The notes: generated by a model from the letters alone, not told the origin. A DNA stretch of 64,000 nucleotides from Mycolicibacterium parafortuitum (GCF_002086815.1 NZ_MVID01000030.1:20741-84740), one strand, 5' to 3'; shown: positions 8,565 through 16,911, counted from the stretch's first letter. Numbers and translations are program-made.

Positions 8565-9527
8565 TCAGGCGGGGTAGCGGACCGCGCCGGTGCCGCAGAT
8601 CCACGCCGGGGTGGGTTGGTAGGTCAGGACCTCGCACGCGGTCCCGCCCATGGCTCCGGCGACGGCCATCCAGTTGAGGATCTCGTGGCCGCCGTGGCCG
8701 CCCTGCTTCTCGATGTCGTCGTAGGTCCAGGTGAACAGCGACTGCATGTCACCGCGGGACAGCAGATCCAGGAATTCCCGGTCCCACTCGGGGTTCACGC
8801 ACGCGTCCCCCATCTCCTCGGCCATCTTGATCTCGTAGGGACCGATGTCGGTCCACAGATCGGGGTCGCGCTCGAGGTAGCCGCGGCCTTCGTTCTGGAA
8901 CGTCTTCATCCGGGTCAGGAAGTCGTCCGATCCGCGGCTGGGCTCCCAGATCGGCGGCCAGTGCGACAGACCGCCGGTGCCCCAGAACATGATTCGCTTG
9001 TCGCTGTCCTCGACGGCCGCGCGCACCGCGGCACCGACCTCGAAGGCGCGCTGCATCGTGATCAGCGGCGGCGTGAACACGTTGATGTACACCGGGATGA
9101 TCGGGATGTCGCCTTCGGGCCGCAGCAGTCGCATCGGCACCATCAGGTTGTTGCCGAACTCCGCTGAGCCCATCCGTGCCGCGTCGATACCGGAGGCCAC
9201 CAGGGTGCGCAGGATCTGCTCGGCGAGATCCTTCTCACCGCCGAAGGTCTGCACCGCGTCGAACTTGAGCAGCTCGAGCAGGTGTTCCCCGGGACCGGTG
9301 TGCTCCTCGGCCACCGCGACGCTGACCGACGGCATCAGGTTGCGGAAGTGGTTCTCGAAGTGATCGTCGAGGAACGCGATGATCACGTCGGGGCCCGCCT
9401 CGGCGACCGTCTGCCTCAGCGTGTCGTAGGCAGCGAACACCGCCTCGTTCTCAGCCGCGGTGACGTCGTCCGGCCAGCCCAGGATTCCGGGCGCGTGCGA
9501 GGCCGAGATCGCTCCGACGACCGGCAT
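8565..9527 (-). CDS. Extradiol ring-cleavage dioxygenase, LigB (class III) type
   Basis: 320 residues from the ATG at 9527, which lies directly after the stop of the FAH gene. Class III signatures are present: an N-terminal His in ISASHAPG, FLDDHFENHF near residue 60 (second His), GTGGLSHWPP (the LigB acid-base histidine region) and VNPEWDREFLDLLSRGD, where the iron-binding glutamate is expected. The enzyme should open a catechol-, protocatechuate- or aminophenol-like ring with O2 and Fe(II). It is the central ring-opening step of the operon. A single-chain beta-type subunit is seen with no separate LigA-like alpha gene nearby, so it is probably a homomeric enzyme. Confidence 0.88.
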   Translation of the reverse strand: MPVVGAISASHAPGILGWPDDVTAAENEAVFAAYDTLRQTVAEAGPDVIIAFLDDHFENHFRNLMPSVSVAVAEEHTGPGEHLLELLKFDAVQTFGGEKDLAEQILRTLVASGIDAARMGSAEFGNNLMVPMRLLRPEGDIPIIPVYINVFTPPLITMQRAFEVGAAVRAAVEDSDKRIMFWGTGGLSHWPPIWEPSRGSDDFLTRMKTFQNEGRGYLERDPDLWTDIGPYEIKMAEEMGDACVNPEWDREFLDLLSRGDMQSLFTWTYDDIEKQGGHGGHEILNWMAVAGAMGGTACEVLTYQPTPAWICGTGAVRYPA

Positions 9528-9528
9528 A

Positions 9529-10386
9529 TCAGCACTCCGTCCGGACCGTGTTGGAAATCTTTCCGACACCGGCGATCTCGACCTCGACGACGTCGCCCTC
9601 GCGGAGGAACTCCGGCGGGTTGCGCTTGAAGCCGACACCCGCCGCGGTGCCGCTGACGATGATGTCGCCGGGCAGAAGCGGTGTCACCTGGGAGATCTCG
9701 GAGATCAGCCGCGGGATGTCGAAGATCAGGTCGCGGGTGAACGCGTTCTGTTTGACGACGCCGTTGACCCGGCAGGTGACTTCGATGTCGGGTTTGATGC
9801 CGACGGTGTCGCGGTCGACGATCCCCGGCCCGATCGGGGTGGACGCGGGGGCGTTCTTGCCGAGTGTCCACTGCACGTGCCGGACCTGACGGTCCCGGAC
9901 CGACACGTCGTTGACCACCGTGTAGCCGGCCACCACATCCCAGGAGTCCTCTTCGGAGATGTTGCGGGCCGGTGCGCCGATCACCACGCCGAGCTCTGCC
10001 TCCCAGTCGAATTCGACCGACAGCGAGCTGGGCAGGTCGAGCTGGTCGAACGGTCCGGCGATCGAGGACAGATCCTTCATGAAGACCACCGGAGCCTTGG
10101 GCACGGTGGCCAGGAAGACATCCATGGACTCCTGCTGGTGATCCAGGTAGTTGATCCCGATGCAGAAGATGCGGCTCGACGGGGTCACCGGAGGCAGCAG
10201 GACCACATCGCTGAGCTTCACCCGGCCGTTCCGGGCCTCGGTGATGCGTTCACCCTGTCCCGCGGTCAGCAGAACCAGCGCATCGCGCAGCGACCAGTCC
10301 AGTTCGACGACGGTGGCATCGTCGCCGTCCCCCTCGACGAAACCGCACCGTGTCGCACCGTGGTGGACGAATTGAACTAACTGCAA
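9529..10386 (-). CDS. Fumarylacetoacetate hydrolase (FAH) family enzyme
   Basis: 285 residues. I chose the TTG at 10386 because AAGGAGAGG lies just upstream, the protein then begins MQLVQFVHH like its family, and it overlaps the livF stop by ten bases. Family landmarks are FCIGINYLDHQQE, VVFMKDLSSIAG, the metal-binding E-x-E in VEFDWEAELGVVIG, and GYTVVNDVSVRD, with GTAAGVGF near the C-terminus. Relatives include 2-hydroxypenta-2,4-dienoate hydratases, 4-oxalocrotonate decarboxylases and HpaG-type isomerases, all acting after meta ring cleavage. Adjacent to the dioxygenase by one base, it most likely processes its downstream product. Confidence 0.85.
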   Translation of the reverse strand: MQLVQFVHHGATRCGFVEGDGDDATVVELDWSLRDALVLLTAGQGERITEARNGRVKLSDVVLLPPVTPSSRIFCIGINYLDHQQESMDVFLATVPKAPVVFMKDLSSIAGPFDQLDLPSSLSVEFDWEAELGVVIGAPARNISEEDSWDVVAGYTVVNDVSVRDRQVRHVQWTLGKNAPASTPIGPGIVDRDTVGIKPDIEVTCRVNGVVKQNAFTRDLIFDIPRLISEISQVTPLLPGDIIVSGTAAGVGFKRNPPEFLREGDVVEVEIAGVGKISNTVRTEC

Positions 10387-11198
10387 CGAACCTCTCCTTC
10401 GGTATCCGTGGTTTCGGCGGCAGCCACGAGGGCTTCTTCGGTGCCGCCGAGGAAGATGTGCGAGAAGCTGGGGTCGGCCCGCAGTTGCGCCGCCGAGCCC
10501 GACCGGCGCACCCGGCCGGTCGCCAGTACATAGGCCCAATCCGCTGATGCCATCGCGAGATTGGCGCGTTGTTCGACCAGCAGCACCGCGACGCCGTCGG
10601 CCTTGAGCTCAGTGAGCTGTTCGTCGAGCAGCCTCGACGCCATCTCCTCGGTCAGCCCGGCGGTGGGCTCGTCGAGCAGGAGCACCGTGGGCTCCAGCAT
10701 CAGCACCCGCGCCATCGCCAGCATCTTGCGCTCGCCGCCCGAGAGCACTCCGGCGTGCCGCTTGAGCATCGATTTGAGCCGCGGAAACAGCTCCAGGACA
10801 CGCTCTTTGTTGGCCGCGACCTTGCTCCGCGACAGCGTGTAACCGCCGATGACGATGTTCTCCTCCACCGTCAACGGTTTGAACACGTCGTCGATCTGCG
10901 GGACGTACCCCATGCCGTTGACCGCCCGCTCGGCGGTGGACATGCCGGTGATATCACCTCGGCCGACGAGGTCGACGACACCGCCCATCGGCTTGACCAG
11001 CCCGGCCAGTCCCTTGAGCAGCGTGCTCTTGCCGCACCCGTTGGGCCCGACCACACAGGCGGTGGTCCCGGCGACCAGTTCCAGGCTGACGTTGTGCACG
11101 ATCGGTACGCCGTTGTAACCGACCGTGAGATCTCGGACTCCGAGCACCGGTGTGCCGGAGTTCATTCGGGAGCCAACCGGCGATTCATCCGGCGACAT
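10377..11198 (-). CDS. livF: Branched-chain-type ABC transporter ATP-binding protein (LivF-like)
   Basis: Up to 273 residues; the ATG at 11165 (262 residues) is the alternative start and gives the usual N-terminus. Walker A is VVGPNGCGKSTLLKGL, the signature is LSGGERKM, and Walker B is PTVLLLDEPTAGL. The short arm and GYNGVPIVHNVSLEL beginning fit LivF of the HAAT (hydrophobic amino acid) importer family. It overlaps livG by 14 bases and the FAH gene by ten. It energises uptake together with LivG, LivH, LivM and the binding protein. Such systems also import aromatic acids and other carboxylates, so the name describes the family, not the substrate. Confidence 0.88.
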   Translation of the reverse strand: MSPDESPVGSRMNSGTPVLGVRDLTVGYNGVPIVHNVSLELVAGTTACVVGPNGCGKSTLLKGLAGLVKPMGGVVDLVGRGDITGMSTAERAVNGMGYVPQIDDVFKPLTVEENIVIGGYTLSRSKVAANKERVLELFPRLKSMLKRHAGVLSGGERKMLAMARVLMLEPTVLLLDEPTAGLTEEMASRLLDEQLTELKADGVAVLLVEQRANLAMASADWAYVLATGRVRRSGSAAQLRADPSFSHIFLGGTEEALVAAAETTDTEGEVRCS

Positions 11199-11952
11199 AT
11201 GCGTCCACCACTTCCTTCTCCCGGCGCGCGGCCGCCATCGACCCTTCGAACAGCACCTGACCGCGAGCCATCACCACCACGGCGTCGGTCAGCCGTTCGA
11301 CCGCGTCGAGTTCGTGGGCGACCATCAGGATGCTGATCCCCCGGTCCCTGAGCTGGACGAGGAAGTCGGAGATGCGCTCGATGATGCTGGCGTGCACTCC
11401 GGCGAACGGCTCGTCGAGCAGCAGCATCCGCGGTTCGGTGGTGACCGCGCGCAGCAGCTCCAGGATCCGCCGCTGACCTCCGGAGAGATCGCCCATGTAG
11501 TCGTTCTCCTTGGCTTCGAGCCCGAACTCGGCCAACAACTTCCGGGCCCGCGCCACCGCCTCCCGCTGCCCGGGCAACCAGCTGCGCCGCGGCCGGGTGA
11601 AGACCTGAGCGAACCCGGTGCCACCCACCGAGCGGTCGGCCAGCAGCAGGTTCTCCAGCACGGTGAGCCTGCCGAAGTCGGCCGGCATCTGGAAGGTCCG
11701 CATGATGCCGCGGCGCGACCGCTGGTACGGCGCGAGTCCGACGATGTCCTGTCCGCCGAACAGCACCCGGCCGGCCTGCACCGGGGCGGTTCCGGCCAGC
11801 GCGTGCAGTAGTGTCGACTTGCCCGCGCCGTTGGGCCCGACCACTGCGGTGATACGGCCCTCGGGGATGTTCAGCGAGACGTCCTCCAGCACCCGGATAC
11901 TGCCGTATCCGACCGTGAGTCCTTCGATGGTCAGGATGTGAGCGTCGGTCAT
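11185..11952 (-). CDS. livG: Branched-chain-type ABC transporter ATP-binding protein (LivG-like)
   Basis: 255 residues from the ATG at 11952, which overlaps the livM stop by one base (TGATG). Walker A is VVGPNGAGKSTLLHALAG, the signature is LSGGQRRILELLRA, Walker B is RMLLLDEPFAGVH, and the switch histidine is in ILMVAHELDAVE. The inserted region after the Q-loop (FTRPRRSWLPGQREAV) is typical of LivG, which is longer there than LivF. It forms the second nucleotide-binding subunit of the importer. Confidence 0.9.
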   Translation of the reverse strand: MTDAHILTIEGLTVGYGSIRVLEDVSLNIPEGRITAVVGPNGAGKSTLLHALAGTAPVQAGRVLFGGQDIVGLAPYQRSRRGIMRTFQMPADFGRLTVLENLLLADRSVGGTGFAQVFTRPRRSWLPGQREAVARARKLLAEFGLEAKENDYMGDLSGGQRRILELLRAVTTEPRMLLLDEPFAGVHASIIERISDFLVQLRDRGISILMVAHELDAVERLTDAVVVMARGQVLFEGSMAAARREKEVVDAYVAG

Positions 11953-12968
11953 CACAAGGCTCCCTGCTTGGCTTGCGTGCGGTCCCAGAACGGCACCGGG
12001 TTTCCATCCACGCCGAATGTCCGCTTCCGTTCCGGGAACACGCCCTGCGGACGCCACCAGAGGAAGGCGATGATCACCAGTCCGACCACCACGTACTGCA
12101 GCGCGTCCACGGTGCCTGGCGCGCCGAACTGCGGCAGGTAGCGGGTCGCCTCCGTCAGCCCCACCGGAATCAGCAACGCGCCCATCAGGACTCCGAACCG
12201 GTTGCCCGCCCCGCCGACGATCACGGCGCCCATCAGGATCAGCGTTTCCTGATAGGACCAGTCCGCCGGGGCGTAGGTCCCGATGAACGCGGCCAGGATC
12301 GCGCCGCTGAGCGCGCCCAGCCCGTTGCCGACCGCGAACGCCGTCAACCGCACCGGGGTGACGTTGATGCCGAGTGCATCTGCGGCTTCGGGGTTTTCCC
12401 GCACCGCCCGCAGCACCCGCCACACCGGGGCCCGGGAGATCCGCAGCACCACCCATGCCGCCAGTGCCGTCAGCAGCAGCGCGAATCCGGCGTAGAACCA
12501 GGAGTATTCGTCGGAGCGCAACCCGAGTTCGGATTTGAGCGGCGCCGGGATCAGGTACAACCCGTGTCCGCCGCCGAGCATCCCGGGCATCGCCACCACC
12601 AGGGCCGCGGCGATCAGCGCGATCGACAGCATCGCGACGGCCTGGTAGTCCGACCGCAGGCGCCGCAGGGCGACGAGGCCGATCGGCAGCGAGATCAGCA
12701 TGCCCGCCAACACCGCGCCGACGAACGGCAGCGGGAAGGGCAGCGCAGTTCCCCAGAAGTACTCCTGAACCACGGTGCCGCTCTTGTCCTCCGGCGGCCC
12801 CAGCGACAGGAGCGCGACCGTGTACCCGCCCACGGCGACCGACACGATGTAGCTCAGGTTCAGCAGTCCGGTGTCGGAGTACTGGAGCTCAAGGCCCCAG
12901 CAGCCGATGACGGCGACGGTGGCGTACACCACCAGCGTGACGATGTAGAAGCTCAGATCCGCACTCAT
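11952..12968 (-). CDS. livM: Branched-chain-type ABC transporter permease (LivM-like)
   Basis: 338 residues with about eight to ten hydrophobic segments, beginning MSADLSFYIVTLVVYATVAV. The family motif is near residue 195 (ALGINVTPVRLTAFAVGNGL), followed by ALSGAILAAF, the EAA-loop region that contacts the ATPase. The C-terminus has the usual YVVVGLVIIAFLWWRPQG end. It starts 19 bases after the livH stop and is coupled to livG. It forms one half of the inner-membrane channel. Confidence 0.88.
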   Translation of the reverse strand: MSADLSFYIVTLVVYATVAVIGCWGLELQYSDTGLLNLSYIVSVAVGGYTVALLSLGPPEDKSGTVVQEYFWGTALPFPLPFVGAVLAGMLISLPIGLVALRRLRSDYQAVAMLSIALIAAALVVAMPGMLGGGHGLYLIPAPLKSELGLRSDEYSWFYAGFALLLTALAAWVVLRISRAPVWRVLRAVRENPEAADALGINVTPVRLTAFAVGNGLGALSGAILAAFIGTYAPADWSYQETLILMGAVIVGGAGNRFGVLMGALLIPVGLTEATRYLPQFGAPGTVDALQYVVVGLVIIAFLWWRPQGVFPERKRTFGVDGNPVPFWDRTQAKQGAL

Positions 12969-12987
12969 CGATGACCCGCTCCCGTGC

Positions 12988-13875
12988 TCATACCTGCAAC
13001 GCCCTGCCTGTCGAGAACTCCGCCCGGATGCCCTGAGGCCGCACCATCAGCACGCCGATGAGCACCAGCAACGCGATCGCGATCTTGAAGCTGGGATCCA
13101 GCCACACCGCGGTCAGTTCGGTCGCCAGACCCAGCACCAATGCGCCGAGCATCGCCCCGTAGGCGTCCCCGATGCCGCCCAGAACCGCCGCTGCGATCAC
13201 CAGCACGATGAAGGTCCGCCCCGAGGTCGCCGAGAACGACGAGCTGATGGTGAACAGCGCGACCCCGGCCAGTCCGCACAGCGCACCGGAGATCGCCCAT
13301 GCCGTGGCGACCACGCGTTGGGTGCGGATGCCGCACGACTGGGCCAGCCCGCCGTCCACCGACGCCGCGCGCATCGCCATACCCAACCGGGATCGCTTGA
13401 GCAGCAAGTGCATCCCGATCATGGTCACCACCGCCAGCAGGATCACCGTCAACTGCAGGTCGGTGACCGCGGCGCTGGCGACGGTGAACAGCACGGTCGG
13501 ACTCGCGTCGTAGTGGAACGACAGTGGACCCACCACCGCGAGCAGCGTGTTGGCCAGGACCAGGCTCACCGCCAGGCTGATCACCAGCATCTGGAACACC
13601 GACACGCCGCGCCGGGCGAACGGTTGGTAGACGAACTGGTTCAGCAGCAGTGAGACGACGGCACCGGCCGCGACACCCACCAGCGCCGCGCCGGCCAGCG
13701 GAATCCCGGCCCGGTTGGCGGCCAGTGCCGCGAAGCCGGATACCACCATCGTCTCGCTGAAGGCGAGGTTGAAAACGTTGGAGACGCTGTACTGCAGGGT
13801 GAAACCGACCGCGGCCAAGGCCAGCACCGCGGCGATCACCACCCCGAATACAGTCGCGGAGACGACGAGATTCAC
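12988..13875 (-). CDS. livH: Branched-chain-type ABC transporter permease (LivH-like)
   Basis: 295 residues, about eight membrane segments. The GTG start at 13875 lies five bases from the livK stop. AMRAASVDGGLAQSCGIRTQ followed by ALCGLAGVALFTI is the LivH coupling motif (typically AMRAvaqd...GI). The N-terminus (LALAAVGFTLQYSVSNVFNLA) matches the first channel helices of the family. It is the second channel subunit of the importer. Confidence 0.88.
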   Translation of the reverse strand: MNLVVSATVFGVVIAAVLALAAVGFTLQYSVSNVFNLAFSETMVVSGFAALAANRAGIPLAGAALVGVAAGAVVSLLLNQFVYQPFARRGVSVFQMLVISLAVSLVLANTLLAVVGPLSFHYDASPTVLFTVASAAVTDLQLTVILLAVVTMIGMHLLLKRSRLGMAMRAASVDGGLAQSCGIRTQRVVATAWAISGALCGLAGVALFTISSSFSATSGRTFIVLVIAAAVLGGIGDAYGAMLGALVLGLATELTAVWLDPSFKIAIALLVLIGVLMVRPQGIRAEFSTGRALQV

Positions 13876-13880
13876 TGCTG

Positions 13881-15176
13881 TCAGCGCTGCCCGCTGGCCA
13901 ATGCCTCGAGCTCTGCGGCCGGCAGCTGGTTCACCAGGCGCAGCGACTTGGTCGACGGATCCCAGTCGTAGAAGGCGAACGCGCCGATCACGTTGTGGAA
14001 CTCGTTGAGCCGGTACTCGCCGTTGGCGCCGACGTACTGGACGTCCTTGCCTTCCTTGATCGCATCGACGCCGTCGGCGTAGTTGCTCACCACGGTCTTG
14101 CCGTCTCCGGCTGCCAGCAGCTCGGGAATGGCGGCGTTGTAGTCCTCGGGCTCAACGGAATCCGTCTTGGTCGCGGCGAGGCCGGCCAGGATCACCCCGT
14201 CGTATGCGGCGCGCGAGTAGGCGCTGTCCTTGAACGACGGGACATCGATGCCGTCCTGCCCGTCGAGCGACTCGAGCGTTTCGACGTAGGTCTCGGTGCC
14301 CGCACCGCCCTCCTGGGCGTAGCGCACGACCACCTGCAGCGACTTGGCCAGCGCATCGTCGCCGCCGTAGGCGGTCACCGCCGCCTTCTGCCAGTCGCCG
14401 GTGGTGGCCAGCGTGTTGGTGACGACCGGAATGTCCCCGCCGCCGGCCTGATTCAGCTCCGTCAGGAATGTCCCCGCCGAGACGGCGTCCGCCTCGAAGA
14501 CGATCGCGGCAGGCCGGTTCTGCAGGATGCGGGCCACCTCGGTGCGGTACGAGGGCTGCTCGGGCTGGATGGTGAGCGCCTCGGTGACGGGGATGCCCAA
14601 CCCGCCGAGCGCCTCTTCGAGCGGCGGAATGTTGGCCTGCGCGGACGCGCCGCCGACGAACACCAGCGCGACGTTGCCGAAGCCCTGCTGCTTGGCATGC
14701 AACGCCATAGCTTGGGCCCCAACGGAATCCGAGGTGATCAGGCGGTAGTAGTAGTCGAGCTCGGTGCGGTCGAAGCGTCCGTCGCCCGCCGGGGAGAACA
14801 TCACCTGGGTGGCCTCTTCGAGGACCGGTGCGGCCGCGACCGCCTCGGCGGTGCTGGGACCGAGCACTGCGAAGAGATTCGAGGTGGTGCTCAGCATCTG
14901 CCGTGCGGCGGGCACGGAATCGCTGGCGGTGCCCTTGGTGTCGAAGGCCTCACACTCGATGGTGCGTCCGAGCACACCACCCGCGTCGTTGATCTCGGTC
15001 GCCGCGGGGAGGCACCCGTTGACGACCTCGGCCCCCTCGACCGCGGTGGGCCCGCTGAAGGCCATCAGCATCCCCACCACCAGTGGGTCGTCCTCGCCGC
15101 CCTGCGAGCAGGCGGGGACTGCGAGCAACACCGCAGCAGCCGCAGCGCTGGACCAGACCTTCGTCGCTTTGTTCAT
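13881..15176 (-). CDS. livK: ABC transporter substrate-binding lipoprotein (LivK-like)
   Basis: 431 residues from the ATG at 15176, preceded by GGGAGAGA. The N-terminus is a lipoprotein-type signal: basic MNKATKVW, a hydrophobic Ala-rich core, then VPACSQGG with Cys near residue 23 as the probable lipidated residue, although Pro at -2 is unusual. The mature part is a periplasmic-binding-protein type I fold: VVGMLMAFSGPTAVEGAEVV, then AVLGPSTAEAVAAAPVLEEA and IVFEADAVSAGTFLTELNQA. It is the first gene of the operon and sets importer specificity. The ligand is unknown; nearby aromatic-degradation enzymes make an aromatic acid more likely than an amino acid. Confidence 0.85.
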   Translation of the reverse strand: MNKATKVWSSAAAAAVLLAVPACSQGGEDDPLVVGMLMAFSGPTAVEGAEVVNGCLPAATEINDAGGVLGRTIECEAFDTKGTASDSVPAARQMLSTTSNLFAVLGPSTAEAVAAAPVLEEATQVMFSPAGDGRFDRTELDYYYRLITSDSVGAQAMALHAKQQGFGNVALVFVGGASAQANIPPLEEALGGLGIPVTEALTIQPEQPSYRTEVARILQNRPAAIVFEADAVSAGTFLTELNQAGGGDIPVVTNTLATTGDWQKAAVTAYGGDDALAKSLQVVVRYAQEGGAGTETYVETLESLDGQDGIDVPSFKDSAYSRAAYDGVILAGLAATKTDSVEPEDYNAAIPELLAAGDGKTVVSNYADGVDAIKEGKDVQYVGANGEYRLNEFHNVIGAFAFYDWDPSTKSLRLVNQLPAAELEALASGQR

Positions 15177-15198
15177 GTCTCTCCCACAGAGTGTGTTC

Positions 15199-15216
15199 GC
15201 AACCAATGTGTAACCA
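15199..15216 (-). promoter_or_regulatory. Direct-repeat operator-like motif before livK
   Basis: On the minus strand this reads TGGTTACACATTGGTTGC, two copies of TGGTTRC spaced about one helical turn, 23 bases upstream of the livK ATG. The same motif occurs twice before the FadR-type regulators at 16137-16203, so it is a candidate site for one of them. Confidence 0.5.
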
Positions 15217-15298
15217 TTCCGCGCCCAATCAGCGTAAGTGGTTGGGGTCGTGCCGTGAACACAATCACGCAAAGTCAGCGCGCGCCACCGATAGTTGC

Positions 15299-15317
15299 AA
15301 TTGATTTAAGGCGGTGT
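15299..15317 (+). repeat. Left 19-bp inverted repeat of the transposase-domain ORF
   Basis: The sequence AATTGATTTAAGGCGGTGT is matched by the reverse complement of 16067-16085 at 18 of 19 positions (C versus A at position 14). It ends at the first base of the stop codon of the enclosed ORF. Confidence 0.9.
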
Positions 15318-16066
15318 CAGGGTCGCGGAACCTGAGCCGTATCGCGCAGCGCCACCTCCGCCGCCAGTTCGACGCACGCCCGCGCCAGCACGTCCTGCCG
15401 CCACACCTCCGGGGTGCGCGCCCGCACCCGCGAAAAGAGCGCGCCGCCGGATTCCGCCCCACCGCCGGCGGACTCCACGGTGACAACCGCGGGGGCGACG
15501 GCGCGGGCCAGTGCCGCGGCATCGACGTCCGCCGCGGACACCACGACGTGGGCGGCCCCGCTCGCACGCACGAGGTCGACCGCGGCCCCGAAAGCGTCAC
15601 CACCGACGTCGCACCCACGCAGCTGCCCCGTCTCACGATCGGTGATCCACCAGCACTCCGGCAGCCCTCTCGTCATATATCGGTGCAGCTCAACGGCCCG
15701 TATGGAGGAATCACCCAGGGTCGCGCGCGCGGTCCTGCGCGCGAGCGCCGCCAATGGCTCGGCGCCTAGTCGCGCTCTCGCCCGGGTGACGGCCCCACTG
15801 GTCGGCTTCGGATGCGCCAGCCCGCGCCCGGTCGCCGCGGGCAGGGTCGTCCACAACAGATCGGTGACGTCGTCGTAGGTCATCGCCGGGCGCATCGCCG
15901 ACGCCAGCACGTGATAGGTCGTGACCCACGGCGGCAGGGCCCGCACCCGACGCGCCGCCAGTCCGCAGTCCCGCAGGACATCCTCGACGGCGACGACTGG
16001 CAGTGCCCGCACCAGCGCGGCGAGCGCCAGCCTGTCTGCCGCGTCCGGACCGGACGAACCGGACAT
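15317..16066 (-). CDS. IS4-family transposase N-terminal-domain protein lacking a recognisable DDE core
   Basis: 249 residues from the ATG at 16066; AGGAGG lies only three bases upstream, inside the right inverted repeat. Residues ~8-110 resemble the N-terminal domain of IS4-type transposases: ALAALVRALPVVAVEDVL, then RVRALPPWVTTYHVLASAM, TYDDVTDLLW, and the diagnostic PTSGAVTRARARLGAEPLAA near residue 95. Full transposases of this group run about 400 residues and continue with a DDE RNase H-like core. Here the C-terminal half (residues ~115-249) shows no D-D-E spacing that I recognise, although it stays open and in frame. It could be a decayed insertion sequence or a domesticated DNA-binding protein. 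Confidence 0.6.
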   Translation of the reverse strand: MSGSSGPDAADRLALAALVRALPVVAVEDVLRDCGLAARRVRALPPWVTTYHVLASAMRPAMTYDDVTDLLWTTLPAATGRGLAHPKPTSGAVTRARARLGAEPLAALARRTARATLGDSSIRAVELHRYMTRGLPECWWITDRETGQLRGCDVGGDAFGAAVDLVRASGAAHVVVSAADVDAAALARAVAPAVVTVESAGGGAESGGALFSRVRARTPEVWRQDVLARACVELAAEVALRDTAQVPRP

Positions 16067-16085
16067 ACACCTCCTTAAATCAATT
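16067..16085 (-). repeat. Right 19-bp inverted repeat of the transposase-domain ORF
   Basis: Read on the minus strand this is AATTGATTTAAGGAGGTGT. It directly abuts the ATG and supplies its AGGAGG ribosome binding site, so the repeat is both a boundary and a translation signal. No target-site duplication is visible outside the two repeats. Confidence 0.9.
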
Positions 16086-16136
16086 TGATTACGCACATCC
16101 CGCGGCAAAGTTTACGCACGCGTTACTCGTCCAGAT

Positions 16137-16203
16137 TGGTCACGATTGGTTGCACTGCGTAGGGTCTTCCATGACACACCCCAGATTCGGTCGCATTGGT
16201 TAC
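16137..16203 (+). promoter_or_regulatory. Two further TGGTYRC/ATTGGTTRC operator-like sites
   Basis: TGGTCACGATTGGTTGC (16137-16153) and CGGTCGCATTGGTTAC (16188-16203) share the core of the livK upstream motif and lie 34-100 bases before the first FadR gene. FadR/FCD regulators typically bind short TGGT/ACCA-containing sites and autoregulate. This is inference from motif sharing only. Confidence 0.45.
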
Positions 16204-16236
16204 AGTTGTTCACGCACGTTCGGAAGGGGGCCTCGG

Positions 16237-16911
16237 ATGGTGTTCGACACCAGACCGCTCAGCGATCGCGACATCCGTCGCATGATCGACGAGCAGGTGC
16301 TGACCGGCCCGTTGCCGCCCGACGGACGGATCCCGGCCGAGCGCAACATCGCCGAGCAGCTCGGATGTTCCAGGGCCCAAGTCCGCCGGGTGATGGCCGA
16401 CCTCGAGCGTGAGGGTCGCGTCGTCCGCGAAGTCGGTCGCGGCACCTTTCTCGCTCCCGAGGGCGGCGCCGCATCGTCCGGGCCGGGCGCGTCGTTCGCG
16501 CCGGCGGCGATCATGACGGCCTCGCTGCTGTTCGAGCCCGAGGTGGTCTCGCTCGCGGCGCTGGCGGCGACCGAGGAGGACTTCGCCGAGTTGCATCGTT
16601 GCCTCGAACGGGGTTCTGCCGCCACCGATTACGAATCCTTCGAGCAGTGGGACATCTCGCTGCACCACGCGTTCGCCGTGGCCACCCACAACACGCAGAT
16701 CGTGGCGATGGTCGACGTACTGAACTCGACACGCAACAACCCTGTGTGGGGGCGACTCAAGCGCGACAGTTTCACCCCGCAGAATCGCGAGGCGATCGAG
16801 CGTGAGCACCGCGAGATCGTCGAGGCGCTGCTGCAGCGCGACCGGCGCCGCGCCGCCAGCGCGATGACCGAGCACCTCCGGTTCGTCAGTTCGGTGGTCA
16901 CCGGACAATGA
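16237..16911 (+). CDS. FadR-type GntR regulator (first of tandem pair)
   Basis: 224 residues from the ATG at 16237, behind GGAAGGGGG. A winged helix-turn-helix occupies residues ~10-72 (RIPAERNIAEQLGCSRAQVRRVMADLEREGRVVREVGRGTF is characteristic in pieces). The C-terminal FCD ligand-binding domain includes EDFAELHRCLERG, FEQWDISLHHAFAVATHN with the metal-binding D-x3-H, and EREHREIVEALLQRD with another metal histidine. FCD regulators sense carboxylic acids. Its gene faces away from the livK operon and precedes a close paralogue that it overlaps by ATGA, so both are made together and likely control the catabolic operon. Confidence 0.9.
   Translation: MVFDTRPLSDRDIRRMIDEQVLTGPLPPDGRIPAERNIAEQLGCSRAQVRRVMADLEREGRVVREVGRGTFLAPEGGAASSGPGASFAPAAIMTASLLFEPEVVSLAALAATEEDFAELHRCLERGSAATDYESFEQWDISLHHAFAVATHNTQIVAMVDVLNSTRNNPVWGRLKRDSFTPQNREAIEREHREIVEALLQRDRRRAASAMTEHLRFVSSVVTGQ

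Noticed and set aside
15285..16100. Target-site duplication around the inverted-repeat element
   Set aside because: The outer flanks (GATAGTTGC and TGATTACGC) do not match in either orientation.
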